Part shown: positions 47,201 through 56,132 of the stretch, piece after piece
How positions within the stretch are numbered: position 1 is the stretch's first letter
Layout of the letters: each line of letters opens with the position of its first letter
From: Lewinellaceae bacterium
GTDB lineage: Bacteria; Bacteroidota; Bacteroidia; Chitinophagales; Saprospiraceae
Direction of reading: 5' to 3'
Assembly: GCA_020636095.1 (NCBI GenBank)
Contig: JACJYN010000006.1
Coordinates: forward strand, 62,001-126,000
DNA: 64,000 bases
The notes under the pieces: generated by a model
Told to the model about the DNA's origin: nothing
Databases searched by the model: none
Seen by the model: the letters and a program-made list of their open reading frames with translations, nothing else
Program-made: the position numbers and the translations under genes

Positions 47201-48227
47201 TCCCCATGGTGTTGGGGTTCCAGGTATTCGAAGTTCCGTAGTGGCCGTTGATCAGATAAGAACGCTGCCAGTCATGGGCGTGGCCGGCCAGCACGAGGTC
47301 GACATTATAGGCTTCGAGAATGGGCAACACCTGTTCCCGCATTGCCGTCTCCTTGTTATCGGTGTCGGAAGCCAATTGGGTGTAGGGAGGATGATGGAAA
47401 GAAACGACTTTCCACTCCTGGTCGGTAGCCGCCAGGTCCGCTTCGAGCCAAACCAATTGCGGGCTGCCGGGCTCAACGCCCGAATCATCCGAGTTCAGGA
47501 CGATAAAATGTATGTTGCCATAGTCGAAAGAGTAATAAGCTTCGGTTCCCGAAGGTACGCCCCCGGCCTCTCCGTTGGTGGGAGCTGTGAAAATTTCGTA
47601 ATAAGGCCCGGTTTGGGTAGGGCTGAAGGCAGATTCACCATCGTGGTTGCCAAAAGTCGGCCATACCACTGAATTGATCAAACGCTCTTCATACATATTC
47701 TCGAACATCGCCGCCTGATATTCCTCATCGGTACCGGATTCGTAGGCGTTATCGCCCAACAGCAGGATTACATCGATGTGTTGATCGCCTTGAAAGTTGT
47801 AAAAAGCATCACGGACATCCCGCTGGTTCTGGCCTGCCTTTCCGGCATCTCCGAGTACCCACGTTTTGATGGTTTGGATACTGCCGGGTACGGGCGATGT
47901 GCGAAAATAATGATTATCGCTCGGGGTTGTGAGCTGCCCGGAAGTATTGCCTACGGCATAATAAAAAGTGGTATTGGCGGATAAGCCGCTAACCAGGACT
48001 TCGTGGTCGGTATAACTGCCATTGATTGTTTGGGTGAAAGGTAAGTTGCCAGGGCTTGTTCCGTACCACACCTGGCTGGAGGTTGGAGAGTCGGTTCGCC
48101 ATTTGACGACCATACTGTTGGGGGTTCCGGATTGGAGGTAGGGCCCTCTGATGATAGATTGGGCGCGCAGTTCCGCTTCAAAGCATAGGAGTTGTATGCT
48201 TATCAGTAAGCAGTAGTACTTTTTCAT
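41220..48227 (-). CDS. Giant type IX-secreted purple acid phosphatase-like / Cys-rich repeat protein
   Basis: 2,335 residues. The signal peptide is about 1-23 (MKKYYCLLISIQLLCFEAEL...). A PAP-type FN3 domain (IRGPYLQSGTPNSMVVKWRT) precedes a metallophosphatase domain with GDAG, GDNAY, GNHD, FHHPPY and GHAH, then an Ig-like domain (about 46680-46930). Five DNRLRE-like domains alternate with blocks of 57-residue Cys-rich repeats. One block, at 44186-44720, uses instead seven short 25-26-residue units (DADCDGVPTAQDCDDNDP...). A type IX sorting domain ends the protein (VHPNPAGQKLN ... IYFLQLF ... KFVISK). The 3' quarter is closely similar to both 32635-33490 and the middle of 48525-56132, so sequence has been exchanged between these genes. 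I infer a secreted or surface phosphatase-like protein with a long acidic, probably cation-binding stalk. Confidence 0.9.
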   Translation of the reverse strand: MKKYYCLLISIQLLCFEAELRAQSIIRGPYLQSGTPNSMVVKWRTDSPTSSQVWYGTSPGNLPFTQTINGSYTDHEVLVSGLSANTTFYYAVGNTSGQLTTPSDNHYFRTSPVPGSIQTIKTWVLGDAGKAGQNQRDVRDAFYNFQGDQHIDVILLLGDNAYESGTDEEYQAAMFENMYEERLINSVVWPTFGNHDGESAFSPTQTGPYYEIFTAPTNGEAGGVPSGTEAYYSFDYGNIHFIVLNSDDSGVEPGSPQLVWLEADLAATDQEWKVVSFHHPPYTQLASDTDNKETAMREQVLPILEAYNVDLVLAGHAHDWQRSYLINGHYGTSNTWNPNTMGINLGDGRVDGDGAYFKNAGDGPSSVGTVYIVSGSAGSRGPIEDYHPIMYKSLGEKGSMYMEVTGSQMDIKFIRETGAIDDYLTIVKQTAVGEVPAVSLTTPTHGSNFGTPQPIALTAEASDSDGAITQVDFLVNGISIGVDSEAPYTVNYTLPNNGAYSALAIATDNDGNTVQSSGVDFTVGPALVCTRIDSGSDDAEQDADGGVSLTSSDLELVDDGGETGRTIGLRFNNLNIPQGTTITNAYLQFQADENTNENPCNLNIYGQASDDATTFSTQDNNVSSRPRTSATVNWTPADWLAVGDAGPAQQTPGLAAILQEIVDRPGFTNSSSVAFLIEGVGRRTAETFEGGAEKAPELCVEYAGGDFVFECPNVPANMGMPCDDGDNTTLNDRIDANCNCTGTPTACTGIGDADGDGVCANVDCDDNDPSITHQPGDACDDGNLATINDMYDGNCNCAGVLNTCPGIGDNDGDGICSDIDCDDNDPNSTTIAGGPCDDGDDTTFNDIYDNNCNCVGTPTACTGIGDADGDGVCADVDCDDNDPNSTSQIGDACNDGDSSTTGETIQPGCGCGGGTIGSGYACVRIATGDDDAEERGFSVDVGSSDLELAEDPSLGAQVIGLRFSGLDIPQGATITSAYLQFTVDENNNTSPCNLTVYGQDTDDAQTFSELDDTDVSGRPKTSAFVNWSPPEWLAVGESGLAQRTPDIAAVIQEIVNRNGYTSGNAIALFIEGTGARTAESFEGGADKAPQLCVAYSTSIAQYDCPAFSANIGGACDDGDNTTLNDTIDANCNCAGTPTACTGIGDADGDGVCADIDCDDNDPTITSTNTGDADCDGVPTAQDCNDNDASVTTNSSEDADCDGVPTAQDCDDNDPSRGSMANDMDCDGVPSTVDCDDNDPSVTSSNVGDADCDGIPTGMDCNDNDPNVTSINTGDGDCDGVPTAQDCDDTDPNVGSNANDADCDGVPAGEDCDDNDPNRGSMADDMDCDGVPSGEDCNDNDPGITSQVGDSCDDGDPNTFGEIIQGDCTCGGGTTTPSTACSTIDSSSDDAEERRSDGRINLTSSDLELGTDAASQWVGMRFNNLNIPQGANIISAHIQFQADETRNDDPCELTIYGQAADHAAAFADLDFDISSRPRTASSVNWAPPHWLAVGDAGPAQQTPDLTALIQEIVDRSGYTSASSIALIIEGTGSRVAEPFDGAGGPQLCIEFFDTPPVYDCPGLSAYFGGPCDDGDNTTVNDTVDGDCNCAGTPTACTGIGDADGDGVCADVDCDDNDPNITTQPGSACDDGNLATINDVMDANCNCAGTLNTCPGIGDNDGDGICADVDCDDNDPNITSQVGDACDDGNPATHGETIQGDCSCGGGSLDPETVCATINSSTDDAEQETASGSMDLNSSDLELCTDRGTVQWVGLRFNNLNIPQGANIVNAYIQFETDETGNDDPCNLTIYGVAADNAGTFTTTDFDISSRPRTANSAAWAPAQWLAVGNAGPAQQTVDISSIIQEIVNRNGYTSASSIAFAIEGTGRRVAESFDGPAGGPQLCIDFFATPPDYDCPNLSAFYGDACDDGDNTTINDIVDGDCGCAGTPTACTGIGDADGDGVCSDVDCDDNDPNATTQPGDACDDGNPATINDTVDANCGCAGALNTCPGIGDNDGDGICADVDCDDDNPNITTQQGDACDDGNPNTVGETIQGDCSCGGGNSAPTQTCAMVSTSSDDAEEELTGSVDATSSDLELMNDPRNGQQVVGLRFTGLNIPPGAVITSAYVQFSVDEAVNDNPCNVSIYGQASDNAATFTETDFDVSSRPRTNASVSWSPPEWLAVGAAGAEQQTPDLSPAIQEIVNQSGYTANSAIALILEGTGRRTAESFNGSLNGAPELCVEYLYATQADSQTPPGIGAGIEQRGEALPIEEVMSAIRVHPNPAGQKLNISFSSKLDGYVQLQARGLSGRIVLNEKRTVSRGENTIVLEELSLPDGIYFLQLFAEGAVQSAKFVISK
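44186..44720 (-). repeat. 75-78-bp tandem array, 7 units (short MopE/TSP3-like repeats)
   Basis: Seven units of 25-26 residues, each with a D.DCDGVP...DC.DNDP core, lack the GDACDDGDNTT.ND half of the 57-residue unit. This is the mirror image of the 90-bp array at 35733-37082, which keeps only that second half. Gene 41220-48227 is the only place in the window where this short form occurs. Confidence 0.85.
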
Positions 48228-48245
48228 TAGGTCGTCTATTTCAGA
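48228..48245 (-). promoter_or_regulatory. Conserved leader motif GAAATAGACGACCT before the ATG
   Basis: On the minus strand, CTGAAATAGACGACCTA precedes the ATG at 48227, matching the leader at 40475-40492 and sharing the GACGACCT core with those at 31770 and 56133. The AT-rich stretch at about 48250-48390 upstream probably holds the promoter. No gene is seen between 48246 and 48487. Confidence 0.5.
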
Positions 48246-48487
48246 ATGTTAGAAGCTAAAATCGGATAAAAGTAATAAAAATTTACATATCAAGCAGTGT
48301 TAAATATATGAATTGGCATAATGTTTAATTTGTAGTGTTTTGATTAACTGCAAATTAATCCTATTAATTTTTTAAAGAGGGAATTATAATTGTTAGTGAG
48401 AGAGGCTGTCCTCACTTCTCAGGAGAGGGAAATAGTTGAAATAAGCGTTCAAGTGGGAATCCAGGAGAGGAATAAAGGAGAAAAAAA

Positions 48488-48519
48488 TAGTGCCGGGCTC
48501 ACTGAAGAACCCGGCACTA
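48488..48519 (-). terminator. Rho-independent terminator
   Basis: A 10-bp stem, TAGTGCCGGG (48488-48497) with CCCGGCACTA (48510-48519), is followed on the minus strand by TTTTTTTCTCC. It starts 5 bp after the stop at 48525 and is a textbook intrinsic terminator for the 2,535-residue gene. Confidence 0.85.
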
Positions 48520-48524
48520 AAACG

Positions 48525-51500
48525 CTAATCGTTGGAGATCACAAATTTAGCGGACTGGACGGTATCATCGGCAAACATCTGTAAGATGTAAACACCACTC
48601 GGTAAGGACAGGTCCTTGAGTAAGAAGGCATTATCACCTTTTTCAACTACGCGCATTTCTTGTAACATGATTTTTCCGTTCAAATCCCGAATCTGTATTT
48701 GGACAGCGCCCTCCATCTTGCTTCTAAAGGAAGCATTTAGCTTGGTGCTGGCCGGGTTAGGATGGACACTGATGGGGCTAATCAGGTAGCCTTCATCAGG
48801 GAGTGGGTTTTCAACGAAAGGCGAAGCCGCAGGTTGTTCGATTCCAGTGCCTTCAACCACAGTTGTATTTGGGGTGGTTGGCGCCGCCGTACGATTGGCC
48901 ACCGCAGCGTAGAGGTATTCCACGCAAAGCTCCGGCGCACCATTGAGAGAACCGTTAATGGATTCGGCCGTCCTGTTCCCGGTACCATTAATAATTAGAG
49001 CAATAGCGCTATTGGACGTATAGCCACCTCTATTGACAATTTCCTGAATGATAGCCGAAAGATCCGGCGTTTGCTGTGCCGGGCCGGCATCACCCACGCC
49101 TAGCCAGGCGGGTGGGGCCCAGTTCACCGTAGCGGTGGTTTTCGGCCTGCCAGAGATATCGTTGAGCACACTGGCAAAGGTGAGGGCATTATCAGCGGCT
49201 TGTCCATAGATGTTGAGGCTACAGGCCTCGCCGTTGTCGGTTTCATCCACGGTAAACTGTACGTAAGCACTGGTAATCACTGCCCCCTGGGGAATATTCA
49301 GTCCAGTAAACCTGATACCTACCGTCTGGCTGCCCAGGTTGGGGTCGGTTGCCAGCTCGAGGTCGCTACTGGTCAGGTCTGCCGGGCCTCCCTGCTCCTC
49401 GGCGTCATCGCTGCTTTCACTAACCATCGCGCAGGTTTGCGTCGGAGCAGAATTGCCACCGCCACAGCTGCAATCTCCCTGGATGGTTTCGCCCACGGTA
49501 TTGGGGTTGCCGTCGTCACAGGCGTCGCCTTGCTGGGTGGTGATATTGGGGTTGTTGTCGTCGCAATCCACATCGGCGCAGATGCCGTCGCCATCGTTGT
49601 CGCCGATGCCGGGGCAGCTATTGAGCGTGCCGGCGCAACCGCAGTTGGCGTCCACCATATCATTGATAGTGGCCGGGTTGCCGTCATCGCAGGCATCGCC
49701 GGGCTGGGTGGTGGCGTTGGGGTCGTTGTCGTCGCAATCCACATCCGAGCAGACGCCGTCGCCGTCGGCATCGCCGATGCCGGTGCAGGCAGTGGGCGTG
49801 CCGGCGCAGCCGCAGTCTGCGTCGACTAGATCATTGATGGTGGTGTTGTCGCCATCGTCACAGGCGTCGCCGATGAAAGCCGAAAGGTTCGGGCAGTCGT
49901 AATCGGGCGGCGTGGCGAAGTAGTCGATGCACAGCTGGGGCCCTCCGGCGGGCCCGTCGAAGGACTCGGCTACCCGCCGGCCCGTGCCTTCAATCAGGAA
50001 GGCGATGGAACTGGCGGACGTATAACCGCTGCGGTTGACGATTTCCTGGATGAGTGGTGCGATATCTACCGTTTGTTGTGCCGGGCCGGCATCGCTGATA
50101 GACAGCCACTGAGCCGGGGCCCAGGCTGCGGAGTTGGCCGTCCGGGGCCGGCTGCTGATGTCGAAGTCTGCAGCGCCAAAAGTGGAGGCATTGTCGGCGG
50201 CTTGCCCGTAGATGGTGAGGTTACAGGGGTCGTCGTTGCCGTTTTCATCCGTTTCAAACTGGATGTAAGCGTTGACGATGTTGGCGCCCTGTGGGATATT
50301 GAGGTTGTTGAAGCGCAGGCCCACCCACTGGACGGTTCCACGGTCGGTGCACAATTCGAGGTCGCTGCTGTTGAGGTCCATCGAACCAGTGGCGGTTTCC
50401 TGCTCGGCATCGTCGGTGCTGCTGCTGATGGTGGCGCAAACCGTTTCAGGGTCGAGCGACCCGCCGCCGCAGCTGCAGTCGGCCTGGATGGTTTCGCCGT
50501 GCGTTGCGGGGTTGCCGTCGTCACAGGCGTCGCCCACCTGTGAGGTGATATTCGGGTCGTTGTCATCACAATCCACATCGGCGCAGATGCCGTCGCCATC
50601 GTTGTCGCCGATGCCGGGGCAGCTATTGAGCGTGCCGGCACAACCGCAGTTGGCGCCTATCACATCATCAACCGTGGCCGGGTTGCCGTCATCGCAGGCA
50701 TCGCCGGGCTGGGTTGCTATGTTGGCGTTGTTGGGCTGGCAATCCACGTCGTCGCAGACACCGTCGCCGTCGGCATCGCCGATGCCGGTGCAGGCGGTGG
50801 GGGTGCCGATGCAGTTGCAATCGCCATCCACCCTATCGTTGATAGTAGTATTGTCGCCGTCGTCACAGGCATCGCCAAAGTAGGCGGACAGCCCCGGGCA
50901 ATCGTAAGCCGGCGGCGTATCGAAAAAATCGACGCACAGCTGGGGCCCACCGGCGGGCCCGTCGAAAGACTCTGCCACCCGGCGGCCCGTGCCTTCAATC
51001 AGGAGGGCGATGGAACTGCCGGAGGTATAGCCGCTGCGGTTGACGATTTCCTGGATGAGCGCCGCCAAATCCGGCGTTTGCTGAGCCGGGCCGGCATCGC
51101 TGATGGACAGCCACTGAGCCGGGGCCCAGGCTACGGAGCTGCCCGTCCGGGGGCGGCTGCTGATGTCGAAGTCGGCAGCGCCAAAAGTGGAGGCATTGTC
51201 GGCGGCCTGTCCGTAGATCGTGAGGTTACAGGGGTCGTCGTTGCGGTTTTCATCCGTTTCAAACTGGATGTAGGCGCTGGTAATGTGCGCCCCCTGTGGG
51301 ATATTGAGGTTGTTGAAGCGCAGGCCCACCCACTGGCTGAGGCCGTCGGTACACAATTCCAGGTCGCTGCTGTTGAGGTCCATCCGGCCGTTGGAAGATG
51401 TTTGCTCGGCATCATCACTGCTGCTGTTGATGATGGAGCAGGTGGAGGTAGGCGTAGTGGTTCCTCCGCCGCAGCTACAATCGGATTGAATGGTTTCGCC

Positions 51501-54500
51501 GAAGGTGCTGGGGTCGCCGTCGTCGCAGGCGTCGCCGGGCTGGTAGGCGGTGTTGGCGTCGTTGTCGTCGCAATCCACATCGGAACAGACGCCGTCGCCG
51601 TCGGCATCGATAGTGGTGATATTCGGGTTGTTGTCGTCACAATCCAGATCGGCACAGACGCCGTCCCCATCGGCATCGCCAATGCCGGTGCAGGCAGTAG
51701 GCGTACCGGTACAGTTGCAGTTGGCGTCGAGCATGTCGTTGAGGGTGGTATTGTCCCCATCATCGCAGGCATCGCCGGGCTGGGTTGCTATATTGGCGTT
51801 GTTGGGCTGACAATCCACATCGTCGCAGACACCGTCGCCGTCGGCATCGCCGATGCCGGTGCAGGCGGTGGGCGTACCGGCACAGTTGCAGTTGGCGTCT
51901 AGCATGTCGTTGAGGGTGGTATTGTCCCCATCATCGCAGGCATCGCCGGGTTGGGTTGCTATATTGGGGTTGTTGGGCTGACAATCTACATCGTCGCAGA
52001 CACCGTCGCCGTCGGCATCGCCGATACCGGTGCAGGCGGTGGGTGTACCGGCACAATTACAATTGGCGTCAAGCGTATCATCGATGGTGGTATTATCCCC
52101 ATCGTCGCAGGCCTGGCCGGTGTAGGAAGTGATGTTGGGGTCGTTGTCGTCACAATCTACATCCGCGCAGACGCCGTCGCCGTCGATATCGCCAATACCG
52201 GTACAGTCGGTAGGCGTACCGGCACAATTACAGTTGGCGCCATAGGCGTCATCGATAGTAGTGGGGTCGCCATCGTCGCAGGCATCTCCGGGCTGGTGAG
52301 TAATATTGGGGTCGTTGTCGTCACAATCTACATCGGCGCAGACACCATCGCCGTCGGCATCGCCGATACCGGTGCAGGCGGTGGGCGTACCTACGCAGTT
52401 GCAGTTCGCGTCGACTGTATCGTTGAGGGTGGTATTATCGCCGTCGTCGCAGGCCTGGCCTACCTGGGAAGTGATGTTGGGGTCGTTGTCGTCACAGTCT
52501 ACATCGGCGCAGACGCCGTCGCCGTCGGCATCGCCGATGCCGGTGCAGGCGGTGGGTGTGCCGGCGCAGTTGCAGTTCGCGTCGACTGTATCGTTGAGGG
52601 TGGTATTATCGCCATCGTCACAGGCTTGTCCTACCTGAGAGGTGATGTTGGGGTTATTGTCATCGCAGTCCACATCAGCACAGACGCCGTCGCCGTCGGC
52701 ATCGCCGATGCCGGTGCAGGCGGTGGGGGTGCCGGCACAGTTGCAATTGGCGTCGACGCTATCATTGGCCGTCGTATTGTCACCATCGTTGCAGGCGTCG
52801 CCGATGTTGGCCTGCAGGGTAGGGCAATCCGGCGGGTTATTGGAGAAAGCGACGCACAGCTGGGGCGCCTTTTCCATGCCCCCTTCAAAGGATTCGGCGG
52901 TACGGGCGCCGGTACCCTCGATGATGAGTACGATGGCGCTGTTGGCGGTATATCCGTTGCGGCTGACGATCTCCTGGATGATGGAAGTGATGTCGGGGGT
53001 GCGCTGGCTGGGGCCGGCATCGCCGATGGACAGCCATTCCGCCGGGCCCCAATTGACAGAGGCACTGGTGCGCGGGCGGCTGGAGACATCTGTATCGTTG
53101 AGGTTAGAAAAGGTAGATGGGTTATCCGCCGCCTGGCCATAGACTACCAGGTTGCAGGGGTTGGTGTTGCGGTTTTCATCAGCCATAAACTGCAGGTAAG
53201 CGCTGGTGATGTAAGCGCCTTGCGGGATATTGAGGCCGGTAAAGCGGACACCTACCGTTTGGGCGCCCAGGCCACCGTCTTCGACCAGTTCGAGGTCGCT
53301 GCTGGCCAGGTCGACGCCGTAGATACGTTCTTCGGCATCGTCACTTCCGGTATTGACCCGCACGCAGGTGTAGTCGGCAGCGGCCGTCCCGCCGCCGCAG
53401 CTACAGTCGGCCTGAATGGTTTCTCCGGTGGTGTTGGGGTTGCCGTCGTCACAGGCGCTTCCGGGGTGGGAGGTGTTGTCGGGGTCATTGTCGTCACAAT
53501 CCACATCGGCGCAGACGCCGTCGCCATCGGCATCGCCGATGCCGGTGCAGGCGGTGGGTGTGCCGGCGCAGTTGCAGTTGTTGTCGAGCCTGTCGTTGAT
53601 GGTGGTGTTGTCGCCATCATCGCAGGCGTCGCCGGCTATAGAAGTGGAATTGGGGTCGTTGTCATCGCAATCGATATCAGCGCAGATACCGTCGCCGTCG
53701 GCATCGCCGATGCCGGGGCAGCCGTTGAGTACGCCAACGCAGTTGCAGTTGGCGTCATACATATCGTTGATGGTGGCCAGGTTGCCGTCGTCGCAGGCGT
53801 CACCGGGCTGGTGGGTGATGTTGGCGTCGAGGTCGTCGCAGTCTACATCGGCGCAAACGCCATCGCCATCGGCATCGCCGATGCCGGTGCAGGCGGTGGG
53901 GGCGCCAACGCAGTTACAGTTGGCATCGATCATATCGTTGAGGGTGGTATTGTCGCCGTCATCACAGGATGCGCCGATATTTGCCGGGATGTTGGGGCAG
54001 TCAAAATCGATTGGCGCCATCGACCATTCAATGCAGAGTTCCGGCGCTACGGAAGGGCCGCCTTCGTAGGATTCGGCGGTGCGCCGGCCCATGCCTTCGA
54101 TAAAAAGTGCGATCGAGCTGTTGGCGGAAAATCCGGGGCGGCTGACGATTTCCTGAATGATGGAGGTGATATTGGGCGATTGCTGAGCAAAGCCGGCATC
54201 GCCAACGGCGAGCCAGTCGGAGGGTGTCCAGCTTACCGAAGCGTTGGCGCGGGGCAGGCTGCTGATGCTGAAGTCCTGGCCGCTAAAAGCCGAAGCGTTA
54301 TCACTGGCCTGGCCATAGATGGTAAGGGAACAGGGGTTGTCGTTGGTGTTTTCATCGACAGTGAACTGCAGGTGCGCGCTGGCGATATTGGCCCCCTGGG
54401 GGATGTTCAGGCCGTTGAACCGCAAGCCCACGGTTTGAGCGCCCAGCCCTCCGTCAACCACCAGTTCCAGGTCGCCGCTGGTCAGGCTGACCGTACCGGA

Positions 54501-56132
54501 AGGCCGCTCCTCAGCGTCGTCGTCACCATTGTCGATCCGGACACACGTGGTCACCGGGCCGACCGTGAACTGAACGGCGGAGGATTGGGTAGTATTGTCG
54601 TCGTTATCGGTGGCGTTGGCCGTAATGTTGTAGGTTCCTTCATCAGGGATGGTGTAGTTGGCCGAGTAAGGCGCCTGGTAGTCCGTGCCAATAGAAATGT
54701 TGTTGACGAAAAACTCGACCTGAGTAACGGATCCGTCGCTATCAGAGGCATTAGCGGTAATGGTGATTGCCTGGGGGGTGGTGTAATTAGTTCCATGCGC
54801 CGGAGCAGTGACAGATACATCAGGAGGAAAGCCGGTGGCCACCTGTTTCATAAGGGTGAGGTAATCATGGATGACCCCATTATCTCTGATGAATTTTATG
54901 TCCATTTGGCCGCCGGTCACCTCCATGTACATGGATCCGTAATCGGAGATGGACTCGTACATAACGGGGTGAAATTCCGAGGGAGAGATAGTCCCTCCTC
55001 TTTTACCGGCCGAACCGGAGACGATGTAGACGGTGCCTTCCCCATTGGCGTTTTTTGTGTAAGGGCCATCACCGTCCAGGCGGCCATCCCCCAGGTCTAT
55101 TCCCATGGTGTTGGGGTCCCAGGAATTGGACTGGCCGTAGTGGCCATGGATGAGGTAAGAGCGTTGCCAGTTGTGAGAGTGGCCGACCAGGACCAGGTCT
55201 ACTCCGTAGGCCTCGAGGATAGGCAGGACATTTTCCCGCATGTCGGTCTCTTTGTTGCCGGTGTCGGAGCCGCCACCTTTAGAGTAAGGAGGATGGTGCC
55301 AGTAAGCGACGATCCAATCCTGGGAGGTGCTACTGAGGTCATTTTCCAGCCAGACGAGCATTGGGTCGCCCGGGTCCCTGGGGGTATCGTCCGAATCCAG
55401 GACGACACAGTGGATGTTGCCGTAGTCAAAGGAGTAGTAAGCTTCGGTGCCGGAGGGCACCCCCCCGGCTTCACCATTGGTGGGCAGGGTGAAAATATCG
55501 TAGTATGGCCCGGACTGGTCGGGGCTACTGGCAGTAACTAATTCGTGGTTGCCGATGGCCGGCCACATAACGGAGTTGATGATCCGGTCCTCGTACATAT
55601 TTTCGAAGAGGGCGGCCTGGAATTCGGAATCAGTGCCGTCTTCGTAGGCATTATCGCCCAGCATGAGGATCATATCGATATGCTGACTGCCGTTGAAATC
55701 GTAGAAGGCGTCCCGGACGGCCCGCTGGTTGTTGTCGCCGGTACCACAGTCTCCCAGTACCCAGGTACGAATGGTTTGAGTAGTACCGGGAGTAGGAGAA
55801 GTCTTGAAGTAATGGTTGATGGAAGGCTGCGTCAGTTGGCCGGAGGTATTACCTACTGCGTAGTAGTAGGTTGAATTGGGCGCCAGGCCGGTGACCGTCA
55901 CTTCGTGTTCGGTTCGGCTTCCGTTTTCGGTAACGGTGAAAGGTAAATTAGAAGGATTGGGGCCGTACCATACCTGGCTGGAAGTGCCGGAATTGGTTCG
56001 CCATTTAATCACCATACTATTGGGCGTGCCGCTTTGGAGATAGGGCCCCCGAATAATGGTTTGCGCGTAGGATTCAATTCCAATAAAAAAAATCAAACAA
56101 ACGCTAACTAGTGTGTAAACGTTTTTTCTCAT
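48525..56132 (-). CDS. Giant type IX-secreted purple acid phosphatase-like / Cys-rich repeat protein
   Basis: 2,535 residues, the intact sister of the broken gene at 32635-40474. The signal peptide is about residues 1-23 (MRKNVYTLVSVCLIFFIGI...). A PAP-type FN3 domain and metallophosphatase domain with GDCG, GDNAY, GNHE, a WHHPPY motif and GHSH lie at about 54850-56060, followed by an Ig-like domain. Five DNRLRE-like domains alternate with Cys-rich repeats; the largest repeat block is about 51550-52760 and includes one shortened unit (ITTIDADGDGVCSDV). A type IX sorting domain closes the protein (VHPNPASTKLN ... VYILQMF ... KFVISN). It is the first giant gene downstream of the polysaccharide locus, separated from it by a strong hairpin, so it is probably transcribed separately. 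The phosphatase substrate is unknown. Confidence 0.9.
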   Translation of the reverse strand: MRKNVYTLVSVCLIFFIGIESYAQTIIRGPYLQSGTPNSMVIKWRTNSGTSSQVWYGPNPSNLPFTVTENGSRTEHEVTVTGLAPNSTYYYAVGNTSGQLTQPSINHYFKTSPTPGTTQTIRTWVLGDCGTGDNNQRAVRDAFYDFNGSQHIDMILMLGDNAYEDGTDSEFQAALFENMYEDRIINSVMWPAIGNHELVTASSPDQSGPYYDIFTLPTNGEAGGVPSGTEAYYSFDYGNIHCVVLDSDDTPRDPGDPMLVWLENDLSSTSQDWIVAYWHHPPYSKGGGSDTGNKETDMRENVLPILEAYGVDLVLVGHSHNWQRSYLIHGHYGQSNSWDPNTMGIDLGDGRLDGDGPYTKNANGEGTVYIVSGSAGKRGGTISPSEFHPVMYESISDYGSMYMEVTGGQMDIKFIRDNGVIHDYLTLMKQVATGFPPDVSVTAPAHGTNYTTPQAITITANASDSDGSVTQVEFFVNNISIGTDYQAPYSANYTIPDEGTYNITANATDNDDNTTQSSAVQFTVGPVTTCVRIDNGDDDAEERPSGTVSLTSGDLELVVDGGLGAQTVGLRFNGLNIPQGANIASAHLQFTVDENTNDNPCSLTIYGQASDNASAFSGQDFSISSLPRANASVSWTPSDWLAVGDAGFAQQSPNITSIIQEIVSRPGFSANSSIALFIEGMGRRTAESYEGGPSVAPELCIEWSMAPIDFDCPNIPANIGASCDDGDNTTLNDMIDANCNCVGAPTACTGIGDADGDGVCADVDCDDLDANITHQPGDACDDGNLATINDMYDANCNCVGVLNGCPGIGDADGDGICADIDCDDNDPNSTSIAGDACDDGDNTTINDRLDNNCNCAGTPTACTGIGDADGDGVCADVDCDDNDPDNTSHPGSACDDGNPNTTGETIQADCSCGGGTAAADYTCVRVNTGSDDAEERIYGVDLASSDLELVEDGGLGAQTVGVRFTGLNIPQGAYITSAYLQFMADENRNTNPCNLVVYGQAADNPSTFSNLNDTDVSSRPRTSASVNWGPAEWLSIGDAGPSQRTPDITSIIQEIVSRNGYTANSAIVLIIEGTGARTAESFEGGMEKAPQLCVAFSNNPPDCPTLQANIGDACNDGDNTTANDSVDANCNCAGTPTACTGIGDADGDGVCADVDCDDNNPNITSQVGQACDDGDNTTLNDTVDANCNCAGTPTACTGIGDADGDGVCADVDCDDNDPNITSQVGQACDDGDNTTLNDTVDANCNCVGTPTACTGIGDADGDGVCADVDCDDNDPNITHQPGDACDDGDPTTIDDAYGANCNCAGTPTDCTGIGDIDGDGVCADVDCDDNDPNITSYTGQACDDGDNTTIDDTLDANCNCAGTPTACTGIGDADGDGVCDDVDCQPNNPNIATQPGDACDDGDNTTLNDMLDANCNCAGTPTACTGIGDADGDGVCDDVDCQPNNANIATQPGDACDDGDNTTLNDMLDANCNCTGTPTACTGIGDADGDGVCADLDCDDNNPNITTIDADGDGVCSDVDCDDNDANTAYQPGDACDDGDPSTFGETIQSDCSCGGGTTTPTSTCSIINSSSDDAEQTSSNGRMDLNSSDLELCTDGLSQWVGLRFNNLNIPQGAHITSAYIQFETDENRNDDPCNLTIYGQAADNASTFGAADFDISSRPRTGSSVAWAPAQWLSISDAGPAQQTPDLAALIQEIVNRSGYTSGSSIALLIEGTGRRVAESFDGPAGGPQLCVDFFDTPPAYDCPGLSAYFGDACDDGDNTTINDRVDGDCNCIGTPTACTGIGDADGDGVCDDVDCQPNNANIATQPGDACDDGNPATVDDVIGANCGCAGTLNSCPGIGDNDGDGICADVDCDDNDPNITSQVGDACDDGNPATHGETIQADCSCGGGSLDPETVCATISSSTDDAEQETATGSMDLNSSDLELCTDRGTVQWVGLRFNNLNIPQGANIVNAYIQFETDENGNDDPCNLTIYGQAADNASTFGAADFDISSRPRTANSAAWAPAQWLSISDAGPAQQTVDIAPLIQEIVNRSGYTSASSIAFLIEGTGRRVAESFDGPAGGPQLCIDYFATPPDYDCPNLSAFIGDACDDGDNTTINDLVDADCGCAGTPTACTGIGDADGDGVCSDVDCDDNDPNATTQPGDACDDGNPATINDMVDANCGCAGTLNSCPGIGDNDGDGICADVDCDDNNPNITTQQGDACDDGNPNTVGETIQGDCSCGGGNSAPTQTCAMVSESSDDAEEQGGPADLTSSDLELATDPNLGSQTVGIRFTGLNIPQGAVITSAYVQFTVDETDNGEACSLNIYGQAADNALTFASVLNDISGRPKTTATVNWAPPAWLGVGDAGPAQQTPDLSAIIQEIVNRGGYTSNSAIALIINGTGNRTAESINGSLNGAPELCVEYLYAAVANRTAAPTTPNTTVVEGTGIEQPAASPFVENPLPDEGYLISPISVHPNPASTKLNASFRSKMEGAVQIQIRDLNGKIMLQEMRVVEKGDNAFLLKDLSLPSGVYILQMFADDTVQSAKFVISND

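Noticed and set aside
51951..55541. 1,196-codon plus-strand open frame
   Set aside because: Antisense shadow of the intact gene at 48525-56132. It runs across unrelated domains and consists of valine/glycine/isoleucine-rich strings with no family resemblance.
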